This document shows, piece by piece, positions 1-12,025 of a stretch of DNA of 64,000 nucleotides. The stretch covers positions 159,189,001-159,253,000 of the forward strand of contig JAUMIR010000001.1 of assembly GCA_030847615.1 (NCBI GenBank), given 5' to 3'. Position 1 is the first letter of the stretch. Every line of letters starts with the position of its first letter. The notes under the pieces were generated by a model. That model made no database searches. It worked only from the letters and a program-made list of their open reading frames with translations, and had not been told where the DNA came from. The stretch is from Gambelia wislizenii (Eukaryota; Chordata; Lepidosauria; Squamata; Crotaphytidae). A program made the translations under genes and the position numbers.

Positions 1-434
1 TAAAAAGCAACAAAGTGACAAAGGATAAAAGCAAACATGGGGGTAATCCTGTGAACTTTCCAAACTCAGTAGTGTGGCAGCAGAAAGATCTGCTATTACA
101 ATTAAGCACAAGTAGCAACAGTAGCACTGGAGGTGAAAGTAAAGAAGTGAGTCTTTACAGGAAGGGTGAATTGGTTGGGAATAAACCCAGGATTGGAGTT
201 AATGGAGTGGGGTGCAGAGGGCTGAAAATGAACTGGGAAAGCACAGAGAAGCTGGAAAGTTCAGAGATTGAGTAGTGACCAAAGGAAGAACGGAGTAAAG
301 GGTGAAGAAACAGAGCAGAGAAGGAGGAGTTAGAGTGAAAAGAGTTAGAGGAGGAGAAGATAGAGATGGAGCAGGAGCAGGATGATTTGAAATGGAATGG
401 AGAAGAGGGGAGTATATAGAGGCAGATAGTACAG

Positions 435-513
435 ACAGAGACAGAGACGGAGACGGAGACAGCTGGGTTGTAAAGGAACATCACAGTTTGAGATTGAGAC
501 TGAGACTGAGACA
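435..513 (+). repeat. GAGACA/GAGACT simple repeat
   Basis: Short imperfect hexamer runs (GAGACAGAGACG, GAGACTGAGACT) in the purine-rich part of the older L1 fragment. They generate a spurious serine/valine-rich open frame on the minus strand. Confidence 0.8.
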
Positions 514-857
514 GAACGGAGGAGAAGATCTGATAGAGACAGAGAAGGTTGGATCATGAAAGCCAAAGATTTCTGTAAAAAGTTGAACAAAAGAAATAAT
601 ACTGAGAGAGAACCAAAAGGACAGGAAGAAAGGGCAGAGACACCAGAAGGAAACAATGTAGACAAAGATAAAGAAACATGGCCAAAGGATATGGAAGAGT
701 AGGAAGAAGCAGAAATTGAAGAACAAGAAACAGAGGAAGAAGATATCTTAGAAAGAAAAGAGAATCAAAAAGAAGTAGAGGAAGAATGGGGAGTAGAAGA
801 AGAAGAGGCTTAAAGATATCATAAAAAATTGAAAAATGGATTGCCAAGTTGTTTCAT

Positions 858-864
858 GGAATGT
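858..864 (+). repeat. Left target-site duplication of the nested L1
   Basis: GGAATGT occurs here and again at 6529-6535, exactly at the two points where the older ORF2 reading is broken and resumed. In both places the bases encode the W-N-V of the endonuclease start motif SWNV, so the duplication is anchored by protein homology as well as by identity. Confidence 0.85.
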
Positions 865-1247
865 TTCAATTTTACAATAAATTTATAAAATACAGTTATA
901 AAAATAAATATACAGCATATACATTTAAGTAATCTTGGGATCTGAAAAATAATCTGATTAAGAGTTATTTTTGATAGCTTGATAAAACCATATAAAATAA
1001 TAATAATGTAAAATAAGAGAGAAGTTCATGATTGCGACAAGTGGAATCTAATTTGAGGATAGAATATAAGGAATTTGAGATAAGAATACAGAATACAAAT
1101 ATTTGAGACAAGAGAATAGAATACAGATATACAACATAGAATACAACAAGATTCAAAATCAACTTTGGAGGCTACATATACATAGTATTAATAACGCCGA
1201 TTAAAAAACAACCATATACACAAACCATTACCACAAAAAGAGCATCT
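865..1247 (+). other. 5' untranslated leader of the young L1
   Basis: About 380 bases between the left target duplication and the ORF1 start. It is AT-rich, includes repeated GAATA/AGAATA words (about 1060-1145) and has no long open frame. An internal promoter is expected here from L1 biology, but no specific motif is recognisable by eye. Confidence 0.6.
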
Positions 1248-2327
1248 ATGGAAGCATCCGAGCTACAACAAGGACTGTTCCAGGAATTCCGAAAGGAATT
1301 TAAAAAACTAAGAGAGGAAATGGTAATGGAAATGAAAGAGACCAGGAAAGAAATTAAGAAAGAATTGGATGAATTTGGGAAAAAATTAGAAAAAATTACA
1401 ATGGAAATGGAATCGTTAAATGATAAAGTGGATGAGTTACAGAACAAGACGAAGAAACTTGAGGAGTCAACGGTTAGTATGAATTGGATGCAAGGACAAC
1501 TACAAGAACAGAATCTGGAAATTCAAGTAAAATTGAGAGAAAATTGTTTGAAATTGAGAGGCTTGTTAGAAAAAGAGAATGAAGATTTATATGAAAGAAT
1601 AATGCCAGGTTTAGCGGAATATGTAAATATCTCTACACAAAATATGGAATTTGAAATAGACAAAATGTTCAGAATTAATTCAAAAATCGCCTCTCAGAGA
1701 AAACTACCCTGGGACATTGTCATTTACTTTACAAGGGGGAAGGTTAAAGATCTTGTACTACAGAGGAATTTTGAATGGAAGTTAATAATTGATGATTGTG
1801 GAATTGACATTTATAAAGATATTCCAGCACAAATTTTAAAGAAAAGGAAGGAATATCATTTTATAACGTCGAAATTAATGGCAAAGGAAATACCATATAG
1901 ATGGGAGAAGGTAGAGGGCATAACAGTCACCTACAATCAAAGAAAGTATAGGCTTAATAACATTAAAAAAGCTAAAGAGTTCCTACTGAAGTTTAAGAGA
2001 GATTTTGAACAAGCAGAAGATTCCCGAGGAGAGACTGAAAGACTCAAGACGCAGGCTCAGGAACAGGGTACGCAGGAAAGACGTTTAAGAAAACACCGAA
2101 GGAATAGACGAGAAGAAGAGATTGAAAACATGAGAAGTGAAATAGTGATGAAGGGAAAAATCGTTAAAAGTGTTAGTGAGATTGAACAGGAGGAATATAC
2201 GGAGGAAGAAGGAGAACTGGGTGACCGAGATGGTGAAGATGTGAAACAACAAGATACGGAGCTGGAAGATGATGAGGGAAGTGAAGAGGAAGAGGATTTA
2301 GAAGACGACAAGATAGAGGAGAAATAA
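1248..2327 (+). CDS. L1 ORF1 protein (RNA-binding chaperone)
   Basis: 359 residues. Residues 8-100 form a charged heptad-rich coiled coil (EFKKLREEM, KKELDEFGKKLEK), the trimerisation segment of L1 ORF1p. Residues 97-170 fit the RRM-like domain. Residues about 156-250 fit the C-terminal domain, with DIVIYFTRG, KKRKEYHFITSKL and the hallmark PYRW at 216-219. After a basic cluster at 278-290 the protein ends in a long acidic tail (311-359, E/D-rich). The family role is to coat L1 RNA and act as a nucleic-acid chaperone in the cytoplasmic particle. The ATG at 1248 is the first in frame before the coiled coil. The frame is intact, unlike ORF2. Similar tails occur in other reptile L1s as far as I recall; that point is from memory. 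Confidence 0.9.
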   Translation: MEASELQQGLFQEFRKEFKKLREEMVMEMKETRKEIKKELDEFGKKLEKITMEMESLNDKVDELQNKTKKLEESTVSMNWMQGQLQEQNLEIQVKLRENCLKLRGLLEKENEDLYERIMPGLAEYVNISTQNMEFEIDKMFRINSKIASQRKLPWDIVIYFTRGKVKDLVLQRNFEWKLIIDDCGIDIYKDIPAQILKKRKEYHFITSKLMAKEIPYRWEKVEGITVTYNQRKYRLNNIKKAKEFLLKFKRDFEQAEDSRGETERLKTQAQEQGTQERRLRKHRRNRREEEIENMRSEIVMKGKIVKSVSEIEQEEYTEEEGELGDRDGEDVKQQDTELEDDEGSEEEEDLEDDKIEEK

Positions 2328-2355
2328 GATTAATATATTGTAACTTGGAAAGAAA

Positions 2356-5300
2356 ATGTCTATGAAAGTTGTGTCTTGGAATGTAAGAGGGATGAATTCC
2401 CCCCAAAAAAGAAAACAAGTTTTCCACTATTTACAGAGAATGAAACCAGACATTACATGTATTCAAGAAACACACATCAAGATGAAGGATCAAAAGTTAC
2501 TCAAAAATAAAAAATTGGGTCAAGAATTTGTGAACTCTGCTAAAGAAAGGAAAAGACGTATAGTAATATACATCAATAAGAAATGGACTGCGAATGAGCT
2601 CTTCAGAGATGCATCGGGACGTTATTTAGGTCTGGAAATAACTCAGTGGAACAAGAGAGTTCTAATTCTTGGGGTTTACGCCCCATCGGAAAATAAAGAT
2701 GGCTTTTATAAAAAATTGATGAGAGATATATCTAAGGTGGATTTTGATGATATGCTTTGTCTTGGGGATTGGAATGGAGTATTGGATCCTCTGAAAGATA
2801 GAACTGTTGGGAGAAAGACAAAAATAAATGTGAGACAAGGTAAACTACCAAAATCGTTTATGGACTTTATGAACAATTACTTTCTACTTGATTCCTGGAG
2901 ACATCTTCATGGAGATACAAAAGAATTTACTTACTATTCTGATTATCATAAATCTTTTTCACGTATCGACATGTTCTTGCTATCTAAAAATTTGGTGAAT
3001 AAATTGGAAAGTATGGATATCTTGCCAAAAACAATATCAGACCACAACTTAATAATGATGAAAATGAAAGATACTAAGAGGGATTACTGTTGGAGACTTA
3101 ATGAGAACTTGTTGAGTGATGAAAAAGTGCAGGTTAGAATAAGAACTGAACTGACTCATTACTTTAAAGAAAATACACATGATCAAACAACAATCTTCAA
3201 TGTATGGGATGCTAGCAAAGCAGTTATAAGAGGAATATTAATGCAGATAAACTGTGAAAGGAATAAGAAACAAGAAAAAGTTCAGAAATTACAAGAGATC
3301 TTAAGACAAAAAGAGGCAGAACATAAAAGAAATTGGACTAATGTAGAACTGAATATGGAATTGAAAGCAATTCAAGAACAAATGAAAATAAGTGTATTGG
3401 AGGAAATAGAAAAGAAGATGTCATATGTAAAACAGAATTATTATGAAAGTGGGAATAAAGTGGGTAGATGGCTAGCTTTCAGATTGAGGAAAGAACAAGA
3501 GAAGAGACAGATCTTAAAAATGAAAGAAAAAGGGAAAATGATAACTAATCAAGAGGAAATAAGAGATGCCTTTCAACTGTATTATACAAAGTTATTTGAG
3601 AAGACAACAACAAATGAAGAGAAACTAGCAAAAATAAATGATTATCTGTCTCAACAAGAGATTCCGAAGATATCCAAAAACCAACAGGAAGATTTGAACA
3701 AACCTATCACTTTGGAAGAAGTGGAGGAGGCAATAAAAGCATTAAAAACAAATAAGACGCCAGGACCCAACGGATTTTCTGCTAGCTATTATAAGATTTT
3801 TGGGGACATATTAAAACTACCTTTAAAGGATACCTTCAACAATATAATAACGAAAGGGGAGATACCATTATCTTGGGAAAATGCTAATATAGCTTTAATA
3901 CCGAAAGAGAATAAGGATTTAGAAGACATGAAAAATTATAGACCAATCTCACTGTTAAACATTGACTACAAGATATTTACGAATATAATGGCAGGTAGGC
4001 TAAAAAAGGTACTAACTGAGTATATAAACCATGATCAAGCTGGATTTCTCCCAAATAGGCATATACGGTTCAACATTAGGAAAATATTAAATTTGATTGA
4101 GTATTTTGATAAATACCCAGGGAGGAAGTTTGCTTTGATAGCCTTAGATGCGCAGAAGGCTTTTGACAGTGTAGATTGGGACTTCATGTTGGAAACATTA
4201 AACAAGATGGGTATGGGAGAGCACTACTTAAGGGGTATTGGAGCTATATACAAGAAGCAGACGGCGCAAATAATTATTAATGGGCATAGAAGCAAAATGA
4301 TAGGATTGGAAAAAGGAGTGAGACAAGGGTGTCCTCTTTCACCGCTACTTTTCATTACAGTCTTGGAAATTTTATGCAATAAGATTAGAAACGAAGACGC
4401 AATCTGTGGGGTGAAAATTAGAAACCAAATGTTTAAGATCTTTGCATACGCCGACGACTTGGCAATATGTTTGGAGGATCCATGTAAATCTATTCCCAAC
4501 TTACAGAAAGTATTAGGAGAATATGGGAAAATCTCGGGGATAAAAATAAATAGAGAAAAAACAATGATCCTGACCAAAAATATTGATAAGAAGGAAGAAG
4601 ATATATTAGAGTATCAATCTGGATATAAGATTGAAAAGAAGATAAGATATCTGGGCATTGCCATCACAAAAAATAATCTTGATTTGGTGGAAAACAATTA
4701 TGTGAAAAAATGGAAAGAAATCAAAAATGATATAAACAGATGGACTCATTTGAATTTGTCATTGTTGGGGAGGATATCTACAGTTAAAATGATGATACTG
4801 TCCAGAATGCTCTTCCTCTTCCAAAATTTTCCTATTATATGTTCCAACAAATTATTCAAAAAATGGGACAGAGATATATCGGCATTTGTATGGCAAAATA
4901 AAAAGCCTAGGATAAGATGGAAATATTTACAGGAAGACAAAAGTAGAGGAGGACTTGGATTACCCAATATGAGACTATATCATCAAGCATCTGCTTTGTT
5001 GTGGTTATATGACTGGATTAGGTTAAGTAATGAGAGGCTACTGACTCTGGAGGGTGAGGGAATGAGATTTGGATTTCATGCATACATGTGGCAGGACAAG
5101 GAAAAGGTAGACAGTAGCTTCAATCATCATCTAATTAGAAAGTCTCTCTTACAGACATGGAAAAAAATAAAACAAAAAATTTACATGAAAATTCCTCTGT
5201 GGGCTTCTCCACAAGAAGCTGTCAGACGAACAGAAATGACACACTTAGATACATGGTGGAAATACAAAGATTTATTGACTTTTCAAAAAGGACGATGTGA

Positions 5301-6129
5301 TATTAAAACCCAGGAGGAGTTACAACAAGAAGGGAAGAAATGTAATTGGTTTTTATATCAGCAAATATATGAAAGATTTAAATTAGATAGAAAACTTTGG
5401 GGTATTGAAAATTTAGATACAGAATTGGATAATTTAATTAAGGAGGAAGACAAATTCAGAATATCAAATATTTACAAACTCTTGTTAAAGTTAGAGCTGG
5501 AAATGGATGTAGTTAAAGATTATATGGTAGCTTGGTCACGTAATGTTGGTAAGACCATTATGATAGAGGACTGGGAAAGACTATGGAAGAAAAACATAGA
5601 CTTTTCTGTAAGTAACGAGCTAAGAGAAAACTGCTATAAACTTCTTTATCGTTGGTATATGACTCCAAGTAAATTGACAAAAATGTATAAGGGGATAAAA
5701 CCCAATTGTTGGAAATGTGATGAATTAAGCGGTTCTTTTTACCACATGTGGTGGACATGTAAGGAAGCAAAGAAGTATTAGAATACTATACACGAGGAAA
5801 TTCAAAAATTTTTTAAGATGGAGTTCGAATGTACTCCAGAACTATATCTTTTAAATATTTTTGATTTAAAGCTTCCAAATGAATTTAGAAAGATGATGCT
5901 TTACATGTCCACCACTGCAAGGATTATATACGCAAAGTATTGGAGACAACAAAAGATTCCTGATAAAGAAGAATGGATGCTCAAACTATGGGAAGTGATG
6001 CAGATGGAGCGATTAACATGTTGGATTAAATGTCGCTCAACTGAGAAATTTAGAGAAGAATGGGAAACTATAATTCGATATTGGTCTGAGAAATGGAATG
6101 GGTGTATGATAACATGGCTCAAAGATTAA
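2356..6129 (+). pseudogene. L1 ORF2 (endonuclease-reverse transcriptase) with one premature stop
   Basis: An open frame of 1141 codons, then TAG at 5779-5781, then the same frame stays open to TAA 6127-6129 (1257 codons in all, normal for L1). The N-terminal apurinic-type endonuclease has N9, E38 (QETH), D138 (GDWNG), SRIDMF and D229-H230 (SDHN). Reverse transcriptase shows LDAQKAFD (D598), RQGCPLSP and YADD (698-701; bases 4447-4458). The C-terminal zinc-knuckle-like motif C1118-x2-C1121-x8-H1130-x4-C1135 is complete. The stop lies seven codons after the last cysteine, where the older copy reads EYW, so a single TGG-to-TAG change is the likely cause. One other oddity is GPNG where the older copy has GPDG. 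The enzyme would nick DNA and prime cDNA synthesis on L1 RNA; loss of about 116 C-terminal residues probably reduces or abolishes this. Confidence 0.9.
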
Positions 6130-6494
6130 TTTATAAATTGTGTAAAAAAGGTGTGACTAACAGACATAGGAGTATACAGACAGAAATGTTAATTTTTATT
6201 TTTTTAAATCCTTTGTCAGGGTTTCAGGAAGGATATATATAAAGAATTAGATACTTAAGGGAGAAACGATATGGATTGTAATATCTTGAAACAAGACATG
6301 TTGATGTGATCATAATTGAAGACGGATCCTGTAAAACCAATCTAAACAGTATAGAAACTTTATGTTTGTAACAAATGAAAGACAATTTTTTGTTTGTTTG
6401 CTAAGCTTACTCAGCACTGATGAGTGGGAAGTAACTTTGGTTTTTTTAGTAATATGGTGGAAAATGAAGATGTATATGTAAATGTGGTTGTAAA

Positions 6495-6528
<34 letters not shown>
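6130..6528 (+). other. 3' UTR and (AAT)n tail of the young L1
   Basis: About 400 bases of AT-rich sequence after the ORF2 terminal stop. It ends in an (AAT)n run at about 6495-6526, directly before the right copy of GGAATGT. A trinucleotide tail instead of plain poly(A) is plausible for a squamate L1, or reflects later microsatellite growth of an A-rich tail. Confidence 0.75.
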
Positions 6529-6535
6529 GGAATGT
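6529..6535 (+). repeat. Right target-site duplication of the nested L1
   Basis: Second copy of GGAATGT. It is followed at once by AAAAGG, so the older ORF2 resumes as N-V-K-G where the intact copy has N-V-R-G. Confidence 0.85.
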
Positions 6536-9500
6536 AAAAGGAATACACTCAACTATCAAAAGGTGACAGATCTTTCATTACCTTGAGAAGTTAAAAGCAG
6601 GAATTATTTGTCTGCAAGAAACACACCTCAAAGAGAGAGACACAAAATATCTAAAAAATCCAAAATTAGGACAGAATGTTATAGCAGCGAATGATAAGAA
6701 AAAAAATGGAGTAGTTTTATATATAGATAGAAGATATTCAGGAAGAGAATTTTTCAAAGATCCAAATGGAGGATATGTAGGAGTGGAGGTAAGAATGGAA
6801 ATTTTCAAGCTACTAGTAGTAGGTGTCTGTGTGCCCTTACAAAATAAAGAAACTTTTTTTAAGAAGCTGGGGATGGAAATTGAGAAAACAGAAATGAACA
6901 AGATTCTGATGATGGGAGATTGGAATGGAGTGGTCGATCCTCAAATGGACAGATCATCTAGAAAACATATAAGGAAAAATCAAGGGAAACTCCCAAAGCC
7001 TTTTTTATAATGATGACAGATTTGGGCCTAGTGGATATTTGGAGAGGGAAATACAGAAATGCACAGAGCTTCACTTTTTTCTCAGATGTACATCACACCT
7101 CATCGAGAATAGATATGTTCTGGGCAACAAAAGGTATTATAATTAAAGTTAAAAAGATGGAAGTATTAACAAAGGTGATTTCAGATCACAATTTGATTCA
7201 AATGACATTGCAAAATAAATGCAAAGAATACAATTGGCGATTAAATGAAGTATTACTAAAAGACACGGAAGGCTTAATGAAAGCAAAAGAAGCCTTGAAA
7301 CGATATTTCATAGAAAATACCACAGAGGATGTTAAGATGAAGACGATATGGGAAGTGAGCAAAGCTGTTATGAGGGGGTTCTTTATACAACAGATGAGTG
7401 AAAGGAAAAAGGAAGAGGTGAAAAAAATCATAAGTTTTGTCAAAAGAAATAGAATAAAGAGAGAAAAAATTAATAGAACACGTGAACGATAGACAACTTA
7501 TTGAAGAAATCAAGATGCTAAAAAAGCAAATACAATCCCAAATAATAGATAAAATGGCTGCCAAGTTATAAATGGTAAAGCAATTTCATTTTGAGTAAGC
7601 TAATAAGACAGGAGACGGCTGGCACAGAAACTCAAAAGAAACAAAGAAAGAAGAATAATTACTGAACTGAAATACAGGGGGGAAATTGTGTCAGACCCTA
7701 AACTAATTAAAAGAAGCTTCTGTGAATTCTATGAAAAACTTTACGATGAGAAAAATTCAACAAAAACAGAAATTGAAAAAATTAATCAATATCTAGAAAA
7801 ACAAAGTATGTTGAAGTTATCAGAAGAACAGAAACAAAATCTTAATAGTAAAATCACTGTCGCAGAGGTAGTGGAAGCAATTAGAAGAATGAAGATTGGG
7901 AAAGCCCCTGGGCCTGATGGGTTCATGGCACTTTATTATAAGAAATTAGAGGATGAATTGCTAATCCCTTTACAAATAACAGTTAACAAAATAAGCGAAG
8001 ACGGTATTCCGGAATCCTGGAAAGAGGCATGCGTATCGTTGATACATAAGGAAGGAAGATAACCTGAGGATCCAAAGAATTATAGACCCATATCTTTATT
8101 AAACTGTGATTATAAATTGTTCATGCCAATTATAGCACAAAGATTTTTAAAAATCCTTTCAAAAATAATACCTGAAGATCAAAATGGCTTCCTCAGCAAT
8201 AGACAGGCGAAACTTCATTATTTCTGTAGTGTAGATGCACCCTATGTCTCTGTAGCTATATCTCTCAATACTAACCTCCCCAAACCCTCACCTTCTTCAG
8301 ATCCACCAACCTGACCATTTCTGGGTTATTAGAGAGTAGGGGGGGTATGAGAAGGGATGCATCCAGCTATTAGGATTATCTTAGATACAATGGAATATTA
8401 CAACACTCACATTGGTAAAAAATGGCGATGCTTTTCTTGGACGCAGAAAAAGTGTTCGATAAAGTAAATTGAACATTTATGAAAGTGGTACTACAGAAAA
8501 TGAATACAGGGGAGAAATTTCAAAAATGGATCAACTCAATTGATAATAACCCGTGTGCCAGATTAATAGTAAATGGTGATATGACAGAAAAGATAAAAAT
8601 CAGAAAGGGTACAAGGCAGGGGTGCCCACTTCCCTCCTCCTCTTCGTAATGGTTGTAGAAATACTGATAAACAGCATAAGAGCTAATGAGAAAATAAAGG
8701 GCACCAGAACTAAAGGCTTCGAGTACAAGATAAGAGCCTATGCGGACGATGTGGTAATAATCCTAGAAGAAACGAAATAATAGTTGGAAGAATTGGGGAG
8801 GACTTTAGAAGAGTTCGCAGAGCAAATACAAAAAACAAGCTACAAGGTGGAGAAGAAAGTTAAATATCTAGGCATCTGGATATCGAAGAGGAATCTGGAT
8901 CTATACGATAACAATTATGGAAAGCTATGGAAAGAAATAAAAGAAGATCTAGGTAAATGGTCCAGATTGAATCTATCATTTCTCGGCAGAATTGGCATAA
9001 TTAAAATGAATATTTTGCCTAGATTTATGTATTTATTTCAAAATATATCTGTCATACATAACAACAAGTGCTTTAATATCTGGGGAAAAGAGATATTAAA
9101 ATTTTTGTGGCAAGGAAACAAACAGAGAATCTCAATAAAATTGCTAAAAGACAAAAAAGAAAGGGGTGGCTGTGCAATGCCAGACTTACAGTTATATTAT
9201 CAGGCATGTATGCTTACCTGGATCGAGGACTGGATATTACTTGATAATAAAAGGCTATTAGCCTTGGAAGGAATAGCGTTGAGGTATGGATGGCATGCAT
9301 ATCTATGCTATAATAAAAGGAAAGATAACAAAGAATTTGACCTACATTGCATAAGAAAAGCATTGTTGAATACGTGGATAAACATAGTAACATTCCGTTG
9401 TAGGTGTCAACAGAAGAAGCCTTCTTTGGAAGAACCAAAGAAGCAGGTGAGGATTGGTTAAAATATAAAGACATCATAGAGAGAGAGAGACAAACAGGGC

Positions 9501-10746
9501 AGTGTAAAGATGAAATCTAGGGATCAATTCGAAGGAAATGGTTTTAAACTAAATTGGTTTCAGTACAAGCAGATTTATGAAAAATTTAACATGGATCAGA
9601 AAATAGAGAATTTTGAATTTGAAGATAATAAAATAGACAGGATAATCTTTGGTCAAAACACAAAACACATATCGAAATAATACAATATATTATTGGAGAG
9701 GGAATTAGAAAATGAAGTAATTAAAGACCAAATGATAAGGTGGGCACAAGATATTGGACAAAGCATAGAACTAGAAAAATGGGAAAGGTCCTGGTTAAAT
9801 ACTCATAAATTTACATCTTCACAAAGTTTAAAAGAAAATTACTTTAAAATATTTGCAAGATGGTACCTGACACTGGTGAAGCTGAATAAAATTTATAAAA
9901 CAGGGTCACAGTCTTGTTGGAAATGTGAACAAGCAAAAGGCACCTTATATCATACATGGTGGACATGCCAAATAGCGCAAGAATACTGGAGGAAAATCCA
10001 TGTAATGATAAATGAAATTCTAGGAGTAAGATTCTCAATGGTGCCTCAGATATATCTGCTGAATATGATAGGCATAATAGATCCAGTCAACTAACAAATA
10101 TTGGAGAATAATGTTATATATGATTTCAGCTGAAAGGATGCTTGATGCAACAAAGTGGAAAAGAAAGGAAACACCCACTGCAGAAGAATGGTTACTTAAG
10201 ATGAGAGACATGATGGATATGGATAGATTTACAGCTCAGCTTAAAGGCCATTTGATAGACAAAATAGAGAAGGAGTTGTTCCCAATGAAAAAATATTGGA
10301 AAAAGAAATGGAGAAATCTGACCAACTTGGACCTTTGAAAAGAACTTTAAAGCAAAGTAATTTTAGTAGTGAGGCTGGTCAAAGTTGTCATCAAGGATAA
10401 GTTAGATTAGGAGATATCAGGTCAACTTAAGTGAATGGCACTCAGGTAAGTTAAGATAGAACAAAGTAAGGAAGACCAGGGAAAATAGGTGAGAAGCCGG
10501 AATAAGGGTAAAAGGATTTTAAAATAACAAACTTGAGAAGATGATCATAATGCATCTGGTAAAAAAAGAAACTGTATTTTATTTTGTGTTGAATCTAACG
10601 ATATAGACTAATGATTAATGATTCTATTTATGTTTTATGATCCTGTAAAAAGTTACATTGTTTATGCGATGTCATGAAAGGTAATAATGTATTATTGAGT
10701 TTATATTAGAATGTAACACCAAAAATTTCAATTTTTTTAAAAAAAA
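6536..10746 (+). pseudogene. 3' part of the older L1: decayed ORF2 and 3' UTR
   Basis: Continues the ORF2 begun at 836. Recognisable pieces, in several frames: endonuclease QETHLKE (near 6620), GDWNGV (near 6918) and SDHN (near 7185); the RT fingers with GKAPGPDG (7898-7921); motif A LDAEKVFD (near 8436), followed by W-to-TGA; RQGCP (near 8613); AYADD (8736-8750); and the Cys knuckle CWKCEQAKG...HTWWTC (near 9920-9966) followed by an intact EYW. Lesions include multiple stops, frameshifts at about 7010, 7492 and 8062, a roughly 160-bp foreign insertion (8207-8365) and an apparent deletion of about 60-70 bp after YADD. A last frame ends at 10338, and the AT-rich 3' UTR runs to a short A-tract near 10746. 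It is non-functional and older than the L1 inside it. Confidence 0.9.
8207..8365. mobile_element. Unidentified insertion of about 160 bp in the older L1 RT domain
   Basis: L1 homology stops after asparagine-arginine-glutamine (8198-8206) and resumes at RIILDTMEYY (8372). Only about six codons are expected between them. The left part contains TAGTGTAGATGCACCC (about 8227-8242), which read in reverse (GGGTGCATCTACAC) resembles the ends of the TIR elements at 20428 and 41508. The remainder is unrecognised. Confidence 0.5.
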
Positions 10747-11950
10747 CTTTTCTATTGTTCTCCTGCATCATTCTTACCTATGAGAGGGGCTCTGGAAAAG
10801 TGTGCTACTTTTCCCAGCCTTCTGATGGCCCCTTTTCCCTCTCCCACTTTCAGAATCTTCCAAAAAGATCTCAGTAGCTCTCCTCAAGAAAATACTAAGC
10901 AATCGTTTTGAACCATTAGCATCCCTCACCAAGGCTCAAGGACAACTCCACAGTGACAGATCTACAGTATATACCCACAATAATCAGCTAGCAATTTCAT
11001 ATCCATGTGATTTTTAAAAAGGCTACAACAAACATTAAAATAAAAATCCTTATAGAATATTCTCAAAATTTTCCAAAGCTGTTTTTGGTTTTTAAACTGT
11101 GTATTATGGTGAAAGCTCATGAAGCAGAAACAATGTATGGATGCTAATTATATTAACTGTGTGGTTTCCTACTGAAATTTGATGGACTTTTTAAGGCATT
11201 TTTCCAGGAACAGCTGGAGTGGGGAGGTATGTGCTCACTATTCTTCCCAATTGGCATTTGCTATATGATTTTCTCTCCCCCACATCTCTTCGCCTCCACT
11301 GCCACCATCACCAGAATTCTTCACTCATGGGAAAGCAGCAGCGATGGTAAGTGGTACAGAGTGTGATGGGCAGCAAAGAACAGGAGGGAGAAGCAGTAAA
11401 AGGAAGTCCACAGTGTGCTGCCTTGCACCATAGCATACATGTGTAGGAAAACAGCTGCAGCATATGTGTGTGAGAGAAGGGGGTCTGGGCATCTGGACAA
11501 GGGATGAATGGAGAGACACAGGCAGAGTGGAGGAGCAGAAGGAGACATGTAGGGAAAGAGGGAAAGAATGACAGCAGGATATACAGATCTGCAGGAAGGC
11601 GATCTCAATAACATGCAGAGCTACTAAACAGGATGGAAACAGGACCCTGAAAATGGATAGTGTTGACAACATGGATGTGGCTAACAAGGGTTATGAGGGT
11701 TAAGAAGGAGATCACTGTGCTATTGATTATTCCCAGTATCTACAGACGGACTGGATGTAGATTTGTATATCCCTCATCAAAGCTCTCTTCCTCCAGGAAA
11801 GATTGCAAATGGCAATTTAGTTATCTTAAACTTGCCATCTTCTAGTATCAAAACACATTTAGTAACATGTAAATCAATAAGCAGTGAAACACTAGAAGTT
11901 TAATCAGTTGATTCCTCTACCAAAAAAAATAAAATAAATGTTCCCTTTGT
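10747..11950. other. No gene or repeat recognised
   Basis: Unique-looking AT-rich DNA. Minus-strand open frames of about 100 codons near 11321-11687 are serine/cysteine-rich, with no recognised domain and no upstream signals, and are probably chance. Confidence 0.5.
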
Positions 11951-12025
11951 TATTGTTGTTGTGTGCCTTCAGGTTGTTTCTGATTTATGGTGACCTTATG
12001 AGGAACCTATCACAAGGTTTTTCCT
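11951..12025 (-). mobile_element. Fragment of tRNA-derived SINE (3' part), antisense
   Basis: TTGTTGTTGTGTGCCTTCAG, followed by a TTTCTGATTTATGGTGACC core, matches the 3' end of the ACA-type squamate SINE seen more fully at 47685-47912 and 61100-61330 (CTTGAAGGCACA on the sense strand). The tRNA-like head is missing. Confidence 0.75.

Larger units (their letters stand above)
1..864 (+). pseudogene. 5' part of an older L1 element, cut by the L1 insertion at 865
   Basis: Purine-rich sequence. The part from about 541 to 813 reads in one frame as a charged, glutamate-rich tail (interrupted by TAG at 700-702) that ends at TAA 811-813. This resembles the acidic C-terminal tail of the intact ORF1 at 1248-2327. 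Twenty-two bases later an ATG at 836 opens MDCQVVSWNV, matching the ORF2 start of the intact copy (MSMKVVSWNV). The match stops at 864, and the rest of this ORF2 resumes at 6529. What 1-540 represents is less sure: it contains GAGACA-type repeats (about 435-513) and may be older-L1 leader or rearranged ORF1. No intact ORF1 core is visible in it. Confidence 0.7.
865..6528 (+). mobile_element. Nearly full-length L1 LINE retrotransposon
   Basis: About 5.66 kb: 5' leader (865-1247), ORF1 (1248-2327), a 28-base gap, ORF2 (2356-6129 with one internal stop), a 3' UTR and an (AAT)n tail just before the right target duplication. The layout is that of a vertebrate L1 that copies its own RNA by target-primed reverse transcription. 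The leader is AT-rich (no CpG island) and contains short repeats such as AGAATA, typical of non-mammalian L1 leaders only in a loose sense; I see no clear promoter motif. It sits in the same orientation inside an older L1. Confidence 0.93.

Noticed and set aside
155..847. Serine/leucine/phenylalanine-rich minus-strand open frames
   Set aside because: Mirror of purine-rich L1 sequence; low complexity.
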